NCBI GenBank assembly: GCA_002399235.1
Contig: DHDH01000029.1
Location: 9,563 to 73,562, forward strand
DNA length: 64,000 nucleotides
Origin: Firmicutes bacterium UBA4881
GTDB lineage: Bacteria > Bacillota > DTU065
Reading direction: 5' to 3'
Shown: positions 53,187 to 62,450 of the stretch, piece by piece
Numbering within the stretch: the stretch's first letter is position 1
How the letters are laid out: each line of letters begins with the position of its first letter
Program-made: the position numbers and the translations under genes
Notes under the pieces: model-generated
The model's database searches: none
The model's input: the letters and a program-made list of their open reading frames with translations, nothing else
Told to the model about the DNA's origin: nothing

Positions 53187-53391
53187 GATAATCACCTTCC
53201 CTGGGCGTTATTCCGCCTTTCTGAACTTCGCCTAATGGCGTAAATCTCCTCTTCTCGACAGAAGCAGTTCGCTAATAACATCATACCCTAAACAAGGTAT
53301 GATAAACCAGACCTATCACTAGATAATATCTCTTCGAATCAAGAAAAAGATTCTTAATAAGAATATCCCGCTAAGTTTTTGTTATTTTTAA

Positions 53392-53418
53392 AAAAGAGGC
53401 GGCCTTGCCGCCTCTTTT
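53392..53418 (-). terminator. Terminator of alaS
   Basis: Perfect 12-bp stem (AAAAGAGGCGGC / GCCGCCTCTTTT, loop CTT) overlapping the alaS stop codon, followed by a T-rich run on the minus strand. Confidence 0.9.
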
Positions 53419-56035
53419 AGATCATTGCTTTAATTAAGTCCTCTAGTTTATTCATAGCTTCGCCTATTTTAGCTGGGTTGTTTCCACCGGCTTGAGCACT
53501 ATCAGGTCTTCCGCCACCTGAACCACCAACAACTTGTGCTAATTCTTTTACCAACTTACCAGCATGGATTCCCTTTTTAACGTAAGTGTCTGATACTAGG
53601 CACAAAAGAACAACCTTACCTTCTTGAGTGCCTGTAAGAAGTAGTACACCTTGGAGTTTATCCTTAAGTGCATCGCCAATTGTTCTTAGTTTCTTAGCAT
53701 CAGTTTCGCCTAAGTTAACTGCTTTATAAGCAATCCCTGCTACTTCTAGCATGTTATTTAATAGATCATGACTTTGCATAGCAGCAATTCTTGCCTCTAG
53801 TGTCTCTACGGTTCTTTTTAACTCATTACGTTCTTCTTCTAGTTTTTCCACACGTTGTGGTAACTCTGCTAAACTAGTTTTCAAAGAATGAGCTAACGAA
53901 TTAACCATATCTTCTAGTAGTAATATTTCTTTATAAGCATTTTCACCTGTAACAGCTTCAATTCTTCTAATACCTGCTGCCACACTACCTTCGGAAACAA
54001 TCTTAACTAGACCAATTTCACCTGTATAGTTTAAATGGGTACCACCACAGAGCTCACGTGAATAACCTTTAACCTCTACAAGACGTACCTTGTCACCATA
54101 CTTTTCTTCAAACAAGGCTGTAGCACCCAAATCCTTAGCTTCGTCAAGCCCCATAACCTTAACTGTAACTGGTAGATTTTCTCTCACCTTAGCATTGACA
54201 ATAGCTTCAATTTGGCGGAGTTCTTCTTTGGTTGGTGCTTCATAATGAGAAAAGTCAAAACGTAATCTTTCTGGGGTTACAAGAGATCCAGCTTGATTGA
54301 CATGGTCTCCTAATACTTCCTTTAAAGCCTTGTGGAGAATATGAGTTGCGGTATGGTTTCTTGCTATAGAAAGTCTTCTTTCTAAATCAATCTCCGCCTT
54401 AACCTTACTTCCTACCTTCAGCGATCCTTCAATCACTTCTACTAGGTGGATAATTAGACCTTCAGCTGGAGTTCTTACATCGAGAACCTTTGCTTTACCA
54501 CCTTCGAAAGTGATTAAACCGGTATCAGCAATTTGCCCACCTTTTTCGGCATAAAAAGGTGTCTTATCTAAAATAACAAACCCTTTATGACTAATTTCGT
54601 CCACAAAATCGTTATCCCAGACTAGACCGGTAACTACTGCTTCTGTAGAAGTAGCATCGTAACCTTCAAAAGTAGATTGATAATCTCTAGCAATACTATT
54701 AAAGAAGGCTTGATCCTCAGCTACATAGTCATTATCGCCATGAGCTTTTCTTGCCATCTCACGTTGCTTTTCTAAGGCTGCGATAAAGCCATCATTATCG
54801 ATGGTAAACTTTCTTTCCGAGGCGATCTCTTCTGTTAGCTCACGAGGGAAGCCATAGGTATCATATAGTTTGAAAACTTCATCACCAGGGATCACTTTTT
54901 GGCCTTGTGCTTCTAAGCGATCGATTAGGTTACTTAGTAAATTTAAACCCAAATCTAAAGTGGATTGGAAACGTTTTTCTTCTAAAGATACGATCTTAAA
55001 AATGTGCTCTTTTTTCTCTATTAGTTCTGGGTAGCCCTCTTTCATCTGCTCGATCACAACATCGATAACATCGGTTAAGAAAGCTCCTTCAATGCCTAGA
55101 AGTTTAGCAAAGCGTACAGCACGACGGAGTATACGACGCAGTACATAACCTCTACCTTCATTAGAAGGCATAATACCATCTGCAACCATAAAGGTCATAG
55201 AACGGCAATGATCAGTTATGACTCTAAGAGCAATATCCTTGCGTTCATTCTCGCCATAGTAAGTACTTGCTAAATTAGCAATCTTATCCATAATAGGTCT
55301 ATTAGTATCGATCTCGAAGACGTTATCAACGTTTTGCATAATAACGCACATTCTTTCTAGACCCATACCTGTATCGATACCTTTTTGTTTTAACGGAGTA
55401 TAATTTCCTTCAGCATCTTTATGAAATTGAATAAAAACTAGGTTCCAAAACTCGAGGAAACGACCACATTCACAATCTGGGCCACAATTAGGTGAACCAC
55501 AACCTACATCTTCACCTAAGTCCACAAAAAGTTCCGAGTTTGGACCACAAGGACCAATGCCTAACTCCCAGAAATTGGTCTCTTTGCCTAGGCGTACAAT
55601 TCTTTCTTTCGGTACTCCTTGTTTTACCCAAAGATCGAAAGCTTCATCATCATCGAGATAGACTGTAAACCATAATTTGTCCTTAGGTAGCTTTAGTCTC
55701 TCGGTGACAAACTCATATGCCCAGGGAATTACTTCTTTCTTAAAATAATCCCCAAAGGAAAAGTTACCAAGCATTTCAAAAAATGTTAAATGTCTAGCTG
55801 TATGGCCAACATTTTCTAAATCGCCTGTACGCATACATTTTTGACAGGTAGTAATTCTTGTTGATTCTGGTTTGGCTTCGCCTAAAAAATAAGGCTTTAG
55901 AGGTACCATACCGGCACCTGTAAGTAAAAGAGTTGGATCAGATTTAGGTATCAACGAAAAACTAGGAAGTGCCTTGTGTGACTTTTCCTGGAAAAATTCC
56001 AGATACATCTTCCTTAATTCATTAGCAGTTATCAT
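53417..56035 (-). CDS. alaS: Alanyl-tRNA synthetase
   Basis: A class II synthetase of about 872 residues. The N-terminal MITANELRKMYLEFFQ, motif 2 region HLTFFEMLGNFSFGDYF, editing domain HTATHILHKAL and CGGTHLNYTGEIG (zinc/editing site), and C-terminal GSGGGRPDSAQAGG are all present. I start it at 56035, where the family begins; 24 further upstream codons lack conservation, and GGAGGTGA lies about 20 nt upstream. No T-box leader fits in the short gap to the upstream permease gene. Confidence 0.96.
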   Translation of the reverse strand: MITANELRKMYLEFFQEKSHKALPSFSLIPKSDPTLLLTGAGMVPLKPYFLGEAKPESTRITTCQKCMRTGDLENVGHTARHLTFFEMLGNFSFGDYFKKEVIPWAYEFVTERLKLPKDKLWFTVYLDDDEAFDLWVKQGVPKERIVRLGKETNFWELGIGPCGPNSELFVDLGEDVGCGSPNCGPDCECGRFLEFWNLVFIQFHKDAEGNYTPLKQKGIDTGMGLERMCVIMQNVDNVFEIDTNRPIMDKIANLASTYYGENERKDIALRVITDHCRSMTFMVADGIMPSNEGRGYVLRRILRRAVRFAKLLGIEGAFLTDVIDVVIEQMKEGYPELIEKKEHIFKIVSLEEKRFQSTLDLGLNLLSNLIDRLEAQGQKVIPGDEVFKLYDTYGFPRELTEEIASERKFTIDNDGFIAALEKQREMARKAHGDNDYVAEDQAFFNSIARDYQSTFEGYDATSTEAVVTGLVWDNDFVDEISHKGFVILDKTPFYAEKGGQIADTGLITFEGGKAKVLDVRTPAEGLIIHLVEVIEGSLKVGSKVKAEIDLERRLSIARNHTATHILHKALKEVLGDHVNQAGSLVTPERLRFDFSHYEAPTKEELRQIEAIVNAKVRENLPVTVKVMGLDEAKDLGATALFEEKYGDKVRLVEVKGYSRELCGGTHLNYTGEIGLVKIVSEGSVAAGIRRIEAVTGENAYKEILLLEDMVNSLAHSLKTSLAELPQRVEKLEEERNELKRTVETLEARIAAMQSHDLLNNMLEVAGIAYKAVNLGETDAKKLRTIGDALKDKLQGVLLLTGTQEGKVVLLCLVSDTYVKKGIHAGKLVKELAQVVGGSGGGRPDSAQAGGNNPAKIGEAMNKLEDLIKAMI

Positions 56036-56103
56036 AGCATGAACCCTAAGGTCCTTCACCTCCATTGTATCTTTTTTAATAATACTAACAAGTGCCACAA
56101 TAG

Positions 56104-57132
56104 TCAATTGAGGTTAACACGAACTAAGCGCTTATAGATAGATTGCAGAGTACTCTTAATAACTGCTACTAAAGGTACCGCAATAATCATGCCTCCCAGT
56201 CCCCAAAGTTTTTCTCCAGCTAAAACAGCTAAAATTACAGTTATTGGGTGGAGACCGGCATGGTCACCTACAATTTTAGGAGTTAAAACTACATTATCAA
56301 CCTGTTGAATTAAGATAAAAGCAAATATTGCCCAGAGTCCTTGGGTTGGAGAAGATAAAAAAGCTAAAATGGTACCCGGTATAGCCCCAATGAAAGGACC
56401 AAAATAAGGGATAAGATTAGTAAAACCTACAATTGCGCCAATTAAAAGAGCATAGGGTACTCTCAAAATAAGCATAGCGAAAAAAGCCAATAACCCTACT
56501 AAAAAAGCAACTAAAATTAAACCGCGTAGATAACCTCCCAAAGACCCATTAACTTCCTGTAAGATCCCAGATATTAGTTTTTCTTTTTCTGGTGGAAAAA
56601 AGTTATAAAGACTTTGGCTTAATTGCTTTCGGTCACTGAGAAAATAATAAGCAAGCACTAAAGAAAAAAAGAAAATGAATAGACTTTGCAATATCTTTGG
56701 CACTGAAGCAACAACATAAGCGCCTAGTGTTACTGCAAATTCTTCTGTGCGCTGAGAGAGATCTTGGAAAAAAGCTTCGATTAATTGAGCCCCTTTACCA
56801 CCACTTATTTTCATTGCTAAACTTAAAAACTGTTCTTTTAATTGAAAAAATCGCTTAGGTAATACACGGGAAAGTTCGATAGCTTGTTCTGATAACGCTG
56901 GTACTAAATAAAACCCAATAAGGGCAATCAAGGTAACTACCAAAAGGAATAATATTATGATCGACATTTGCCGAGGTACTAATCTTTTTTCAAATCTAAC
57001 AATAACTGGCTCTAAGAGGTAAGAAAATATTAAACCTAGTAAGAGAGGAAGAAAAAGTGGTAGAAGATAAAAAGCTAAAATAACAGCTATGGTACCTAAA
57101 AAAGCCAAACTCCAAAGCACTCTTTTTTGCAT
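56104..57132 (-). CDS. AI-2E family permease
   Basis: A 342-residue membrane protein with about eight hydrophobic helices and the PF01594 landmarks GLIFSYLLEPVI, GFTNLIPYFGPFIGAIPG and PKIVGDHAGLHPI. The family transports diverse small molecules and ions (some are Na+/H+ antiporters), so the name is historical. It precedes alaS directly. Confidence 0.9.
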   Translation of the reverse strand: MQKRVLWSLAFLGTIAVILAFYLLPLFLPLLLGLIFSYLLEPVIVRFEKRLVPRQMSIIILFLLVVTLIALIGFYLVPALSEQAIELSRVLPKRFFQLKEQFLSLAMKISGGKGAQLIEAFFQDLSQRTEEFAVTLGAYVVASVPKILQSLFIFFFSLVLAYYFLSDRKQLSQSLYNFFPPEKEKLISGILQEVNGSLGGYLRGLILVAFLVGLLAFFAMLILRVPYALLIGAIVGFTNLIPYFGPFIGAIPGTILAFLSSPTQGLWAIFAFILIQQVDNVVLTPKIVGDHAGLHPITVILAVLAGEKLWGLGGMIIAVPLVAVIKSTLQSIYKRLVRVNLN

Positions 57133-57150
57133 ACTCTTCCTCCCATTAAG

Positions 57151-57174
57151 TAAGAGGGGCTTTAGCCCCTCTTA
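57151..57174 (-). terminator. Hairpin at the end of the small YtxH-like gene
   Basis: Perfect 10-bp stem TAAGAGGGGC / GCCCCTCTTA (loop TTTA) overlapping the stop codon of the 60-residue gene. There is no strong T tract, so attenuation rather than full termination before the permease is possible. Confidence 0.6.
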
Positions 57175-57354
57175 CCGATTGTTCATCATTGGGCCAAGTT
57201 TCATAGCCTTAGCAGCTGTTCCTATCATCTCAGAGGCTTGTCTAGCTCTTTGGTTCATCATAGCTCTGGTTCTAGCACTAGAATTATTGTAGACAACTAG
57301 ACCAGTAATACCTCCTACAACAACACCTAGCAACATACCTTGCCAAAATCGCAT
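57172..57354 (-). CDS. Small YtxH-like membrane protein
   Basis: A 60-residue protein with one N-terminal membrane helix (GMLLGVVVGGITGLVVY) followed by a basic amphipathic helix (ARTRAMMNQRARQASEM). This is the arrangement of YtxH-family envelope proteins. It ends with the hairpin at 57151-57174. Function unknown. Confidence 0.75.
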   Translation of the reverse strand: MRFWQGMLLGVVVGGITGLVVYNNSSARTRAMMNQRARQASEMIGTAAKAMKLGPMMNNR

Positions 57355-57364
57355 TTAATCCCTC

Positions 57365-57907
57365 CTAGTTAACAAAAGATACCCAACTACTTTCATCCAT
57401 TAAGGCGAGAGGAGCTAATCTTAAAGCTTGCTCTAGTAACTTATCGGCAGAAAGAGCCCGACTGTTGTCTGGTACCAAAACCACATCACCGATTGTAGTT
57501 TCCGGTGAAAGCGGCCAGAGCTTTCGTCCAGATTTAAGATCGTCAAAAACACTCCGTGAGATCTCTAAACCTATGATTAAACACTCTCTTTCACTAAAAA
57601 TTACATCTGTAATGCGGCCTAAAAACTCACCGGACTGTGTTAGTAAATGTTTATCTAAAACCCCTTGCGGTTTTTGCTCCTCTCCTACGCAGTCGGAGCT
57701 TAAAATGGTTATCGCATCCTTTCCAATACTTCGTATTTGATTTAAGCGAATAAAACCCAATTGACGTTTATGGAAAGGAAGCTTGACAAAGATGCCATAC
57801 AAAGCTCCACTTCGTAAAGAAAAGACTAGGTCTTTGACTCTGCCTATAACTTTGCCATGTTCGAGATCTAAAACTCGGCGATTAATAAGGTCGCTGGCTC
57901 TTTGCAT
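57365..57907 (-). CDS. PRC-barrel domain protein
   Basis: A 180-residue protein with two PRC-barrel repeats: MQRASDLINRRVLDLEHGKVIGRVKDLVF and KHLLTQSGEFLGRITDVIF. Such proteins occur in Clostridia near iscU and alaS and in sporulation (YlmC/YmxH) contexts. The ATG at 57907 has GGGGAG upstream. The C-terminal 40 residues are hydrophilic and unassigned. Confidence 0.85.
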   Translation of the reverse strand: MQRASDLINRRVLDLEHGKVIGRVKDLVFSLRSGALYGIFVKLPFHKRQLGFIRLNQIRSIGKDAITILSSDCVGEEQKPQGVLDKHLLTQSGEFLGRITDVIFSERECLIIGLEISRSVFDDLKSGRKLWPLSPETTIGDVVLVPDNSRALSADKLLEQALRLAPLALMDESSWVSFVN

Positions 57908-57950
57908 GTATCTCCCCACATTTAGGATGTACTCTAGGGAAAAAGAATAA

Positions 57951-57972
57951 CCCGCAAGTTATAACTTGCGGG
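57951..57972 (-). terminator. Terminator of the isc operon
   Basis: Perfect 11-bp palindrome CCCGCAAGTTATAACTTGCGGG followed by TTATTCTTTTT on the minus strand, 21 nt after the iscU stop. Confidence 0.88.
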
Positions 57973-57993
57973 CTGAAAGCTTTTACCAAAATA

Positions 57994-58431
57994 TTATTCT
58001 TCATCCTCATGACCATGATCATGGCAACAGGCACCACAATCATCACACTTGTCCACTGGCAGGCCATTTTTTAATTTATAATCTTTAATTGCCTTATGCA
58101 ACGCTTCAGCAGCTAATAAAGAACAGTGCATTTTTACAGGTGGTAATCCACCTAAGGCTTCTGCAACAGCTTGATTAGAAATGGTTAAAGCTTCGTCAAG
58201 AGTTTTACCAACAACCATCTCCGTGACCATTGAAGAGGTAGCTATAGCTGCACCACAACCAAAGGTCTTAAACTTAGCATCAGTGATTTTGCCGTCTTCG
58301 ACCTTGATATATAATTTCATAATATCACCACATTTAGCGTTACCTTGTTCACCTACGCCATCTGCATCTTTAATCTCGCCTACATTTCTAGGGTGCATAA
58401 AGTGATCCATAACTTTATCAGTATATTCCAT
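57994..58431 (-). CDS. iscU: Fe-S cluster scaffold protein IscU/NifU
   Basis: A 145-residue scaffold with the three cluster cysteines in GNAKCGD, FKTFGCGAAI and KMHCSLLA and the aspartate next to the first. After the usual end (LKNGLPV) is a metal-binding-looking tail, DKCDDCGACCHDHGHEDEE, as seen in several clostridial homologues. Without a NifU-type N-terminal ferredoxin domain, it works with the IscS gene upstream. It lies 11 nt after iscS. Confidence 0.94.
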   Translation of the reverse strand: MEYTDKVMDHFMHPRNVGEIKDADGVGEQGNAKCGDIMKLYIKVEDGKITDAKFKTFGCGAAIATSSMVTEMVVGKTLDEALTISNQAVAEALGGLPPVKMHCSLLAAEALHKAIKDYKLKNGLPVDKCDDCGACCHDHGHEDEE

Positions 58432-58442
58432 CTCTTTTCCTC

Positions 58443-59612
58443 CTATCCATGGTACAACGGTGACATAGCCCTAAGATTAGCTACAATCTTAGGTAAGACA
58501 TCTAGTACCTGATTTATATCTTCTTCTGTATTTTCTCTACCCAGACTAAGTCTTAAAGAACCGTGAGCGATTTCGTGTGAAAGGCCAATGGCCAAAAGGA
58601 CATGACTAGGATCAAGGGATCCTGATGTACAAGCAGAACCACTCGAAGCTGCAATACCCAGCATATCTAGGTGTAAGAGCATACCTTCGCCTTCGATATA
58701 CTGAATGCTCACATTGACATTACCAGGGAGCCTTTTTTCACCATAAGGACCATTTAATCTTATCTGAGGAATATTATTTATAAGTCCATCAATCAAGCTA
58801 TCTCTTAACTTAGTTAGTTTAGCTACATAATCTTTTTGTTCCGCTACAGCTAATTCTAGAGCTTTAGCCATACCAATGATACCTACATGGTTGTGGGTAC
58901 CTGCTCTTAAACCTCGTTCTTGTCCACCGCCAAATATAATTGGTTTTAAGCGGATGCCTTTTTTGACATAAAGAGCACCAATACCTTTAGGGCCATAAAA
59001 CTTATGTCCTGAAAGAGATAACATATCGACAGGAAGTTCTGCCAAATTAATTGGTAAAACACCAGTAGACTGTACAGCATCTACATGGAAAGCTATCTTT
59101 TTATCCCTACAGATACTCCCTAGCTCGGCGATGGGTTGGATTGTCCCAATCTCGTTATTGGCATGCATAATACTGACTAAGATTGTATCTGGACGGATAG
59201 CTTTTTCTAATTCCTGAGGGTCAACAAAACCCTCCGAATCAACTGGTAGATAAGTTACCTCAAAGCCTTCTTTTTCTAGATACTCGCATGTATGAAGGAC
59301 AGCATGATGTTCTATAGAGGAAGTAATGATATGGCGTCCTTTGTTAGCATTGGCTAAAGCATAACCGCGCAAAGCCCAGTTATCTGCTTCTGTACCTCCA
59401 CCAGTAAAGAATATTTCTTTAGGTTCTGCTCCTAAATTATCTGCTATGGACTCGCGAGCTCTTTCCACATATTTGGAAACATCACGGCCAAAACTGTGTA
59501 CACTCATAGGATTACCAAAATGCTCTGTAAAGAAAGGTAGCATAACATCGAGTACTTCTTTACGCACAGCTGTTGTTGCCGCATGATCGAGGTATATTTT
59601 CTTATCTGTCAT
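58443..59612 (-). CDS. iscS: Cysteine desulfurase
   Basis: PLP-dependent desulfurase, 389 residues, that provides sulfur for IscU. It has DHAATTAVRKEVLDVMLP, HHAVLHTCEYLE, the PLP lysine in LSGHKFYGPKG, and the catalytic cysteine in SSGSACTSGSLDPSHVL. The family type is NifS/IscS. It is between iscR and iscU, the standard order in Clostridia. mnmA, often next in line, is absent here. Confidence 0.95.
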   Translation of the reverse strand: MTDKKIYLDHAATTAVRKEVLDVMLPFFTEHFGNPMSVHSFGRDVSKYVERARESIADNLGAEPKEIFFTGGGTEADNWALRGYALANANKGRHIITSSIEHHAVLHTCEYLEKEGFEVTYLPVDSEGFVDPQELEKAIRPDTILVSIMHANNEIGTIQPIAELGSICRDKKIAFHVDAVQSTGVLPINLAELPVDMLSLSGHKFYGPKGIGALYVKKGIRLKPIIFGGGQERGLRAGTHNHVGIIGMAKALELAVAEQKDYVAKLTKLRDSLIDGLINNIPQIRLNGPYGEKRLPGNVNVSIQYIEGEGMLLHLDMLGIAASSGSACTSGSLDPSHVLLAIGLSHEIAHGSLRLSLGRENTEEDINQVLDVLPKIVANLRAMSPLYHG

Positions 59613-59696
59613 AGCGCGTGCAATTGCCTGTAACTAAACAGGTAGGGTGCACCTTCTCCCCTTTCAAAAATTTATCTATAGGTTTTTAGGTTTGAC

Positions 59697-60143
59697 TTAA
59701 ATGTAATACATTATATCTCCATTCTGACTTCTTAATCTATGATTTTCTTCAACTAGATCAGCCAGTGTTGTCGAACCTAAAACCTCATTCATAGCTTCAG
59801 CTAACCTTTTCCATAAGCTTTGAGCTGCACAAACTGAACTACGCCTACAACCACCATCTGATGCTAAACAATCTACAGGAACCATTGGGCCTTCTAAAAC
59901 ATCGATTACTTCAGCAACTGTAATCTCTTCAGGGTTACGGGATAGTTGATAACCACCCTGAGCACCTCTCATACTAGTTACTATTCCAGCCTTTCTTAAC
60001 TGGCTCATGAGTTGTTCGAGATAATGCTCGGAGATCTCTTCCCGCTCTGCTACTGTATTAAGAGGTACAGGCCCTTGACCAAATCTATCTGCTAAATCCA
60101 ATACAGCTCTTAATCCATATTGACCTTTCGTAGAAAGTCTCAT
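59697..60143 (-). CDS. iscR: Rrf2-family Fe-S regulator (IscR)
   Basis: A winged-helix repressor of about 148 residues. MRLSTKGQYGLRAVLDLA and EEISEHYLEQLMSQLRKAGIV form the DNA-binding part; three cysteines in VDCLASDGGCRRSSVCAAQ are the likely cluster ligands. The ATG at 60143 has GGGAGGG upstream. It is the first gene of iscR-iscS-iscU and probably represses its own promoter through the palindrome at 60159-60183. Confidence 0.93.
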   Translation of the reverse strand: MRLSTKGQYGLRAVLDLADRFGQGPVPLNTVAEREEISEHYLEQLMSQLRKAGIVTSMRGAQGGYQLSRNPEEITVAEVIDVLEGPMVPVDCLASDGGCRRSSVCAAQSLWKRLAEAMNEVLGSTTLADLVEENHRLRSQNGDIMYYI

Positions 60144-60158
60144 GAGCACCCTCCCTTT

Positions 60159-60183
60159 AATCCCAACTGTTTCACTCGGGATT
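60159..60183 (-). promoter_or_regulatory. IscR operator
   Basis: A 25-bp nearly perfect palindrome: AATCCC and GGGATT arms, with further pairing inward (only two central pairs broken). It spans about +8 to +32 relative to the promoter just upstream, a position expected to block transcription when IscR binds. Confidence 0.75.
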
Positions 60184-60191
60184 CAGTTTAT

Positions 60192-60220
60192 ATAATAGCA
60201 TCTCACTTGGGAAAGATCAA
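60192..60220 (-). promoter_or_regulatory. Promoter of the isc operon
   Basis: On the minus strand, TTGATC (60215-60220) is separated by 17 nt from TATTAT (60192-60197). Immediately downstream lies the palindrome attributed to IscR. Confidence 0.75.
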
Positions 60221-60361
60221 CCACTATTTGCAAGTTTAGCTTAAACATGCCTCCTGATTTATTAAAGAATTCAACTGTATCGGTTGTTGCAACTGCATAC
60301 AAGCTAAACGTTCAAAATAGAAAGCTGAAATAATTGACTTTTCCATTGGGTCATCACCAAT

Positions 60362-60404
60362 AAGTGAGCTAGATAGATAGCTTTTGTATCTACCTAGCTC
60401 ACTT
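60362..60404. terminator. Long hairpin downstream of the metallophosphoesterase gene
   Basis: An 11-bp perfect outer stem (AAGTGAGCTAG / CTAGCTCACTT) extended by six more pairs, with loop GCTTTTG. There is no clear T tract on either strand; still the best terminator for the minus-strand gene at 60446. Confidence 0.6.
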
Positions 60405-60445
60405 TAAATTACCTGCAGAGTATTTTAAAACTTATTGGCAATAGA

Positions 60446-62221
60446 TCAAAACTCGTTACCTTTAGTTATGGTAAACTCATCAACTTTATCTCCACCCGGT
60501 TTAAGAGCTCTTACCGTTATACCTTGTGAATTAACTAAAACCTCTAGGAAATGTAAAGGCGCTCCAAAAGGGGATTTACTTTTTGCAATTTGATATCCAC
60601 CACCGCCACCTGTAACTACATAATGGACTCCAGCTTTTTCTACATGATCATAGATATGAGCATGCCCGCCAAAAACTAATGCAACCTGGTTTTTAGAAAA
60701 GAGATTACTTAAATCACTTGCTGACTCTGCCCAAGTTTCCCCTGTTTCATAATTCATGAAGATTGGATGATGACAAAATACAATCTTATATGGCTTGGTA
60801 CATGCTTCTAGCTCTTTTACTAACCACTCTCTTTGTTCTAAACTAATTGGTCCCCCTTTAGTAGAATCGAGACAAAAAATCTGAAGGGGGCCATAATTAA
60901 CCGAATAATATTCTTTGTTACCGGGCAAATCAAAGTACTTAAAATAGCGTTCATGGTGATCCTCATGATTACCTAAAGTTGGTAAAAATGGTGCCTTAGC
61001 TATTAAGGAACCAGTATACTTAAACAGAGCTACCCAATCTAACTCATTTCCCGGTTGATTAACTAAATCGCCAACATGAAGGAGAAAATTAAAGTCGTCA
61101 ATTTTCTTCATCTCTTCTACTACCTCTGCTTGTGATAGAGCATGTTGCGTATCGCCAAGAACTAAAAATCTAATAGTAGCATTTTGTTCACTTATGGGCG
61201 CAATAAACTCAAATGTAGAAGAGGTTAGAGTACTTGCCTGGCTTTTAAGTATTAACCGGTAACAATATTTTTCTCCAGGTTCTAAACTATTAAAACTAGA
61301 AACATAATGAACAGCTTCCTTATGCCGAGTTTCTTTGGGTGTAGCTACAAATACTTGCTGGTTGTTATTAGAAGGCCAATATTCCAACAGACTGTTTAAG
61401 CTTGCATTGCTTTCGAAGCTAATTAGCAAATTATTCCTAGTGTTAATTCCTAAGATTGGTCCCCGCAAAATAGCTATGGCTTCGGTATGAAAGGAAAGTG
61501 TATAGAAGCTATCTTGGGCTTGAATTATAAGACTATAGTCTGTATCTGGCAATAAATTATTAAGATTTAATTCTTGCTTTCTGTTTGGCTCAAGCACTAT
61601 AGGTTCTGGCCTTTTGTCTATTGGGGAAGAGGTATAACAACAAGTACAAAAAACCTCTTCTTGCATGGTCCAGTCAATAGTAGCAGAATCAGCACTTAGA
61701 TTTATCACTCTAGGCCAGGTGAGAAAAGGGCTAGGTGTTTGATAATTGGTAGCTGCTTCCTCCTCTTGCCACACTTTGAGCTCAGTGAGCATACACCAGC
61801 CAGCATTTTTACTTGGTTCAATAATGTAACGAATATACCTTAAAGTCAAAGGCGCAAATTTAATACTATACTCAAATAAGCTATTATCTACTAGCTTTAC
61901 TGGGTTACGTAAAGCTTGGCCAAGAGATTTATAAACCTTACCATCAAGAGATACCTCAACGCTTATACTAGCTGGAAGACCTACCGAAGCTGGTGCAGCC
62001 ATTATCGAATAGGCTGAGGCACCAACTACGCCCTTTCTAATTTCTTCTAAATCGACTTCGATTATAATAGTCTCCTGAAGACTATCCCAGCCTATCATGT
62101 TTTCCCAGGAAAACTCATATTTACCATCGGTAAGTTTATTAACTTCAGGATCGGTATAATAGTTTTTGGGTTCCCGATTGACATATTTATATCTTTTACC
62201 TCTAGCAATGTTTGTTAACAT
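60446..62221 (-). CDS. Multidomain calcineurin-like metallophosphoesterase
   Basis: A 591-residue protein with a discoidin (F5/8 type C)-like N-terminal region (about 1-155, including SISVEVSLDGKVYKSLGQ and LRYIRYIIEPSKNAGW), two fibronectin-type III-like segments (about 168-250 and 255-345), and a metallophosphatase domain with FLVLGDTQH, LLHVGDLVNQ, LPTLGNHED, FCHHPIF and GGHAHIYDH. The domain set is that of secreted purple-acid-type phosphatases, yet no signal peptide is seen, which is odd. It may be exported another way or start elsewhere. Confidence 0.85.
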   Translation of the reverse strand: MLTNIARGKRYKYVNREPKNYYTDPEVNKLTDGKYEFSWENMIGWDSLQETIIIEVDLEEIRKGVVGASAYSIMAAPASVGLPASISVEVSLDGKVYKSLGQALRNPVKLVDNSLFEYSIKFAPLTLRYIRYIIEPSKNAGWCMLTELKVWQEEEAATNYQTPSPFLTWPRVINLSADSATIDWTMQEEVFCTCCYTSSPIDKRPEPIVLEPNRKQELNLNNLLPDTDYSLIIQAQDSFYTLSFHTEAIAILRGPILGINTRNNLLISFESNASLNSLLEYWPSNNNQQVFVATPKETRHKEAVHYVSSFNSLEPGEKYCYRLILKSQASTLTSSTFEFIAPISEQNATIRFLVLGDTQHALSQAEVVEEMKKIDDFNFLLHVGDLVNQPGNELDWVALFKYTGSLIAKAPFLPTLGNHEDHHERYFKYFDLPGNKEYYSVNYGPLQIFCLDSTKGGPISLEQREWLVKELEACTKPYKIVFCHHPIFMNYETGETWAESASDLSNLFSKNQVALVFGGHAHIYDHVEKAGVHYVVTGGGGGYQIAKSKSPFGAPLHFLEVLVNSQGITVRALKPGGDKVDEFTITKGNEF

Positions 62222-62450
62222 TTTTTCACCTACATTCTTTCAAACTAAAACCATATTAATAACCAAGTTAATCGATTATAGCAACTAAATAATTCCCTCT
62301 TAGACTCCACCTTCCTCTAACCTTAGGAAATTTGGATAAATACACACCTTAGCTTCCTAAATTAAGTGGCAGGATTATCGCCTATGTTATAGAACAATTA
62401 CCGAGACTAATTTAATGGGAGCCTTTTTTCAAGTAGCTAGGAGGTTTACT

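Noticed and set aside
56036..56107. T-box leader before alaS
   Set aside because: The gap to the upstream permease gene is about 70 nt, too short for a T-box, and no T-box consensus was seen.
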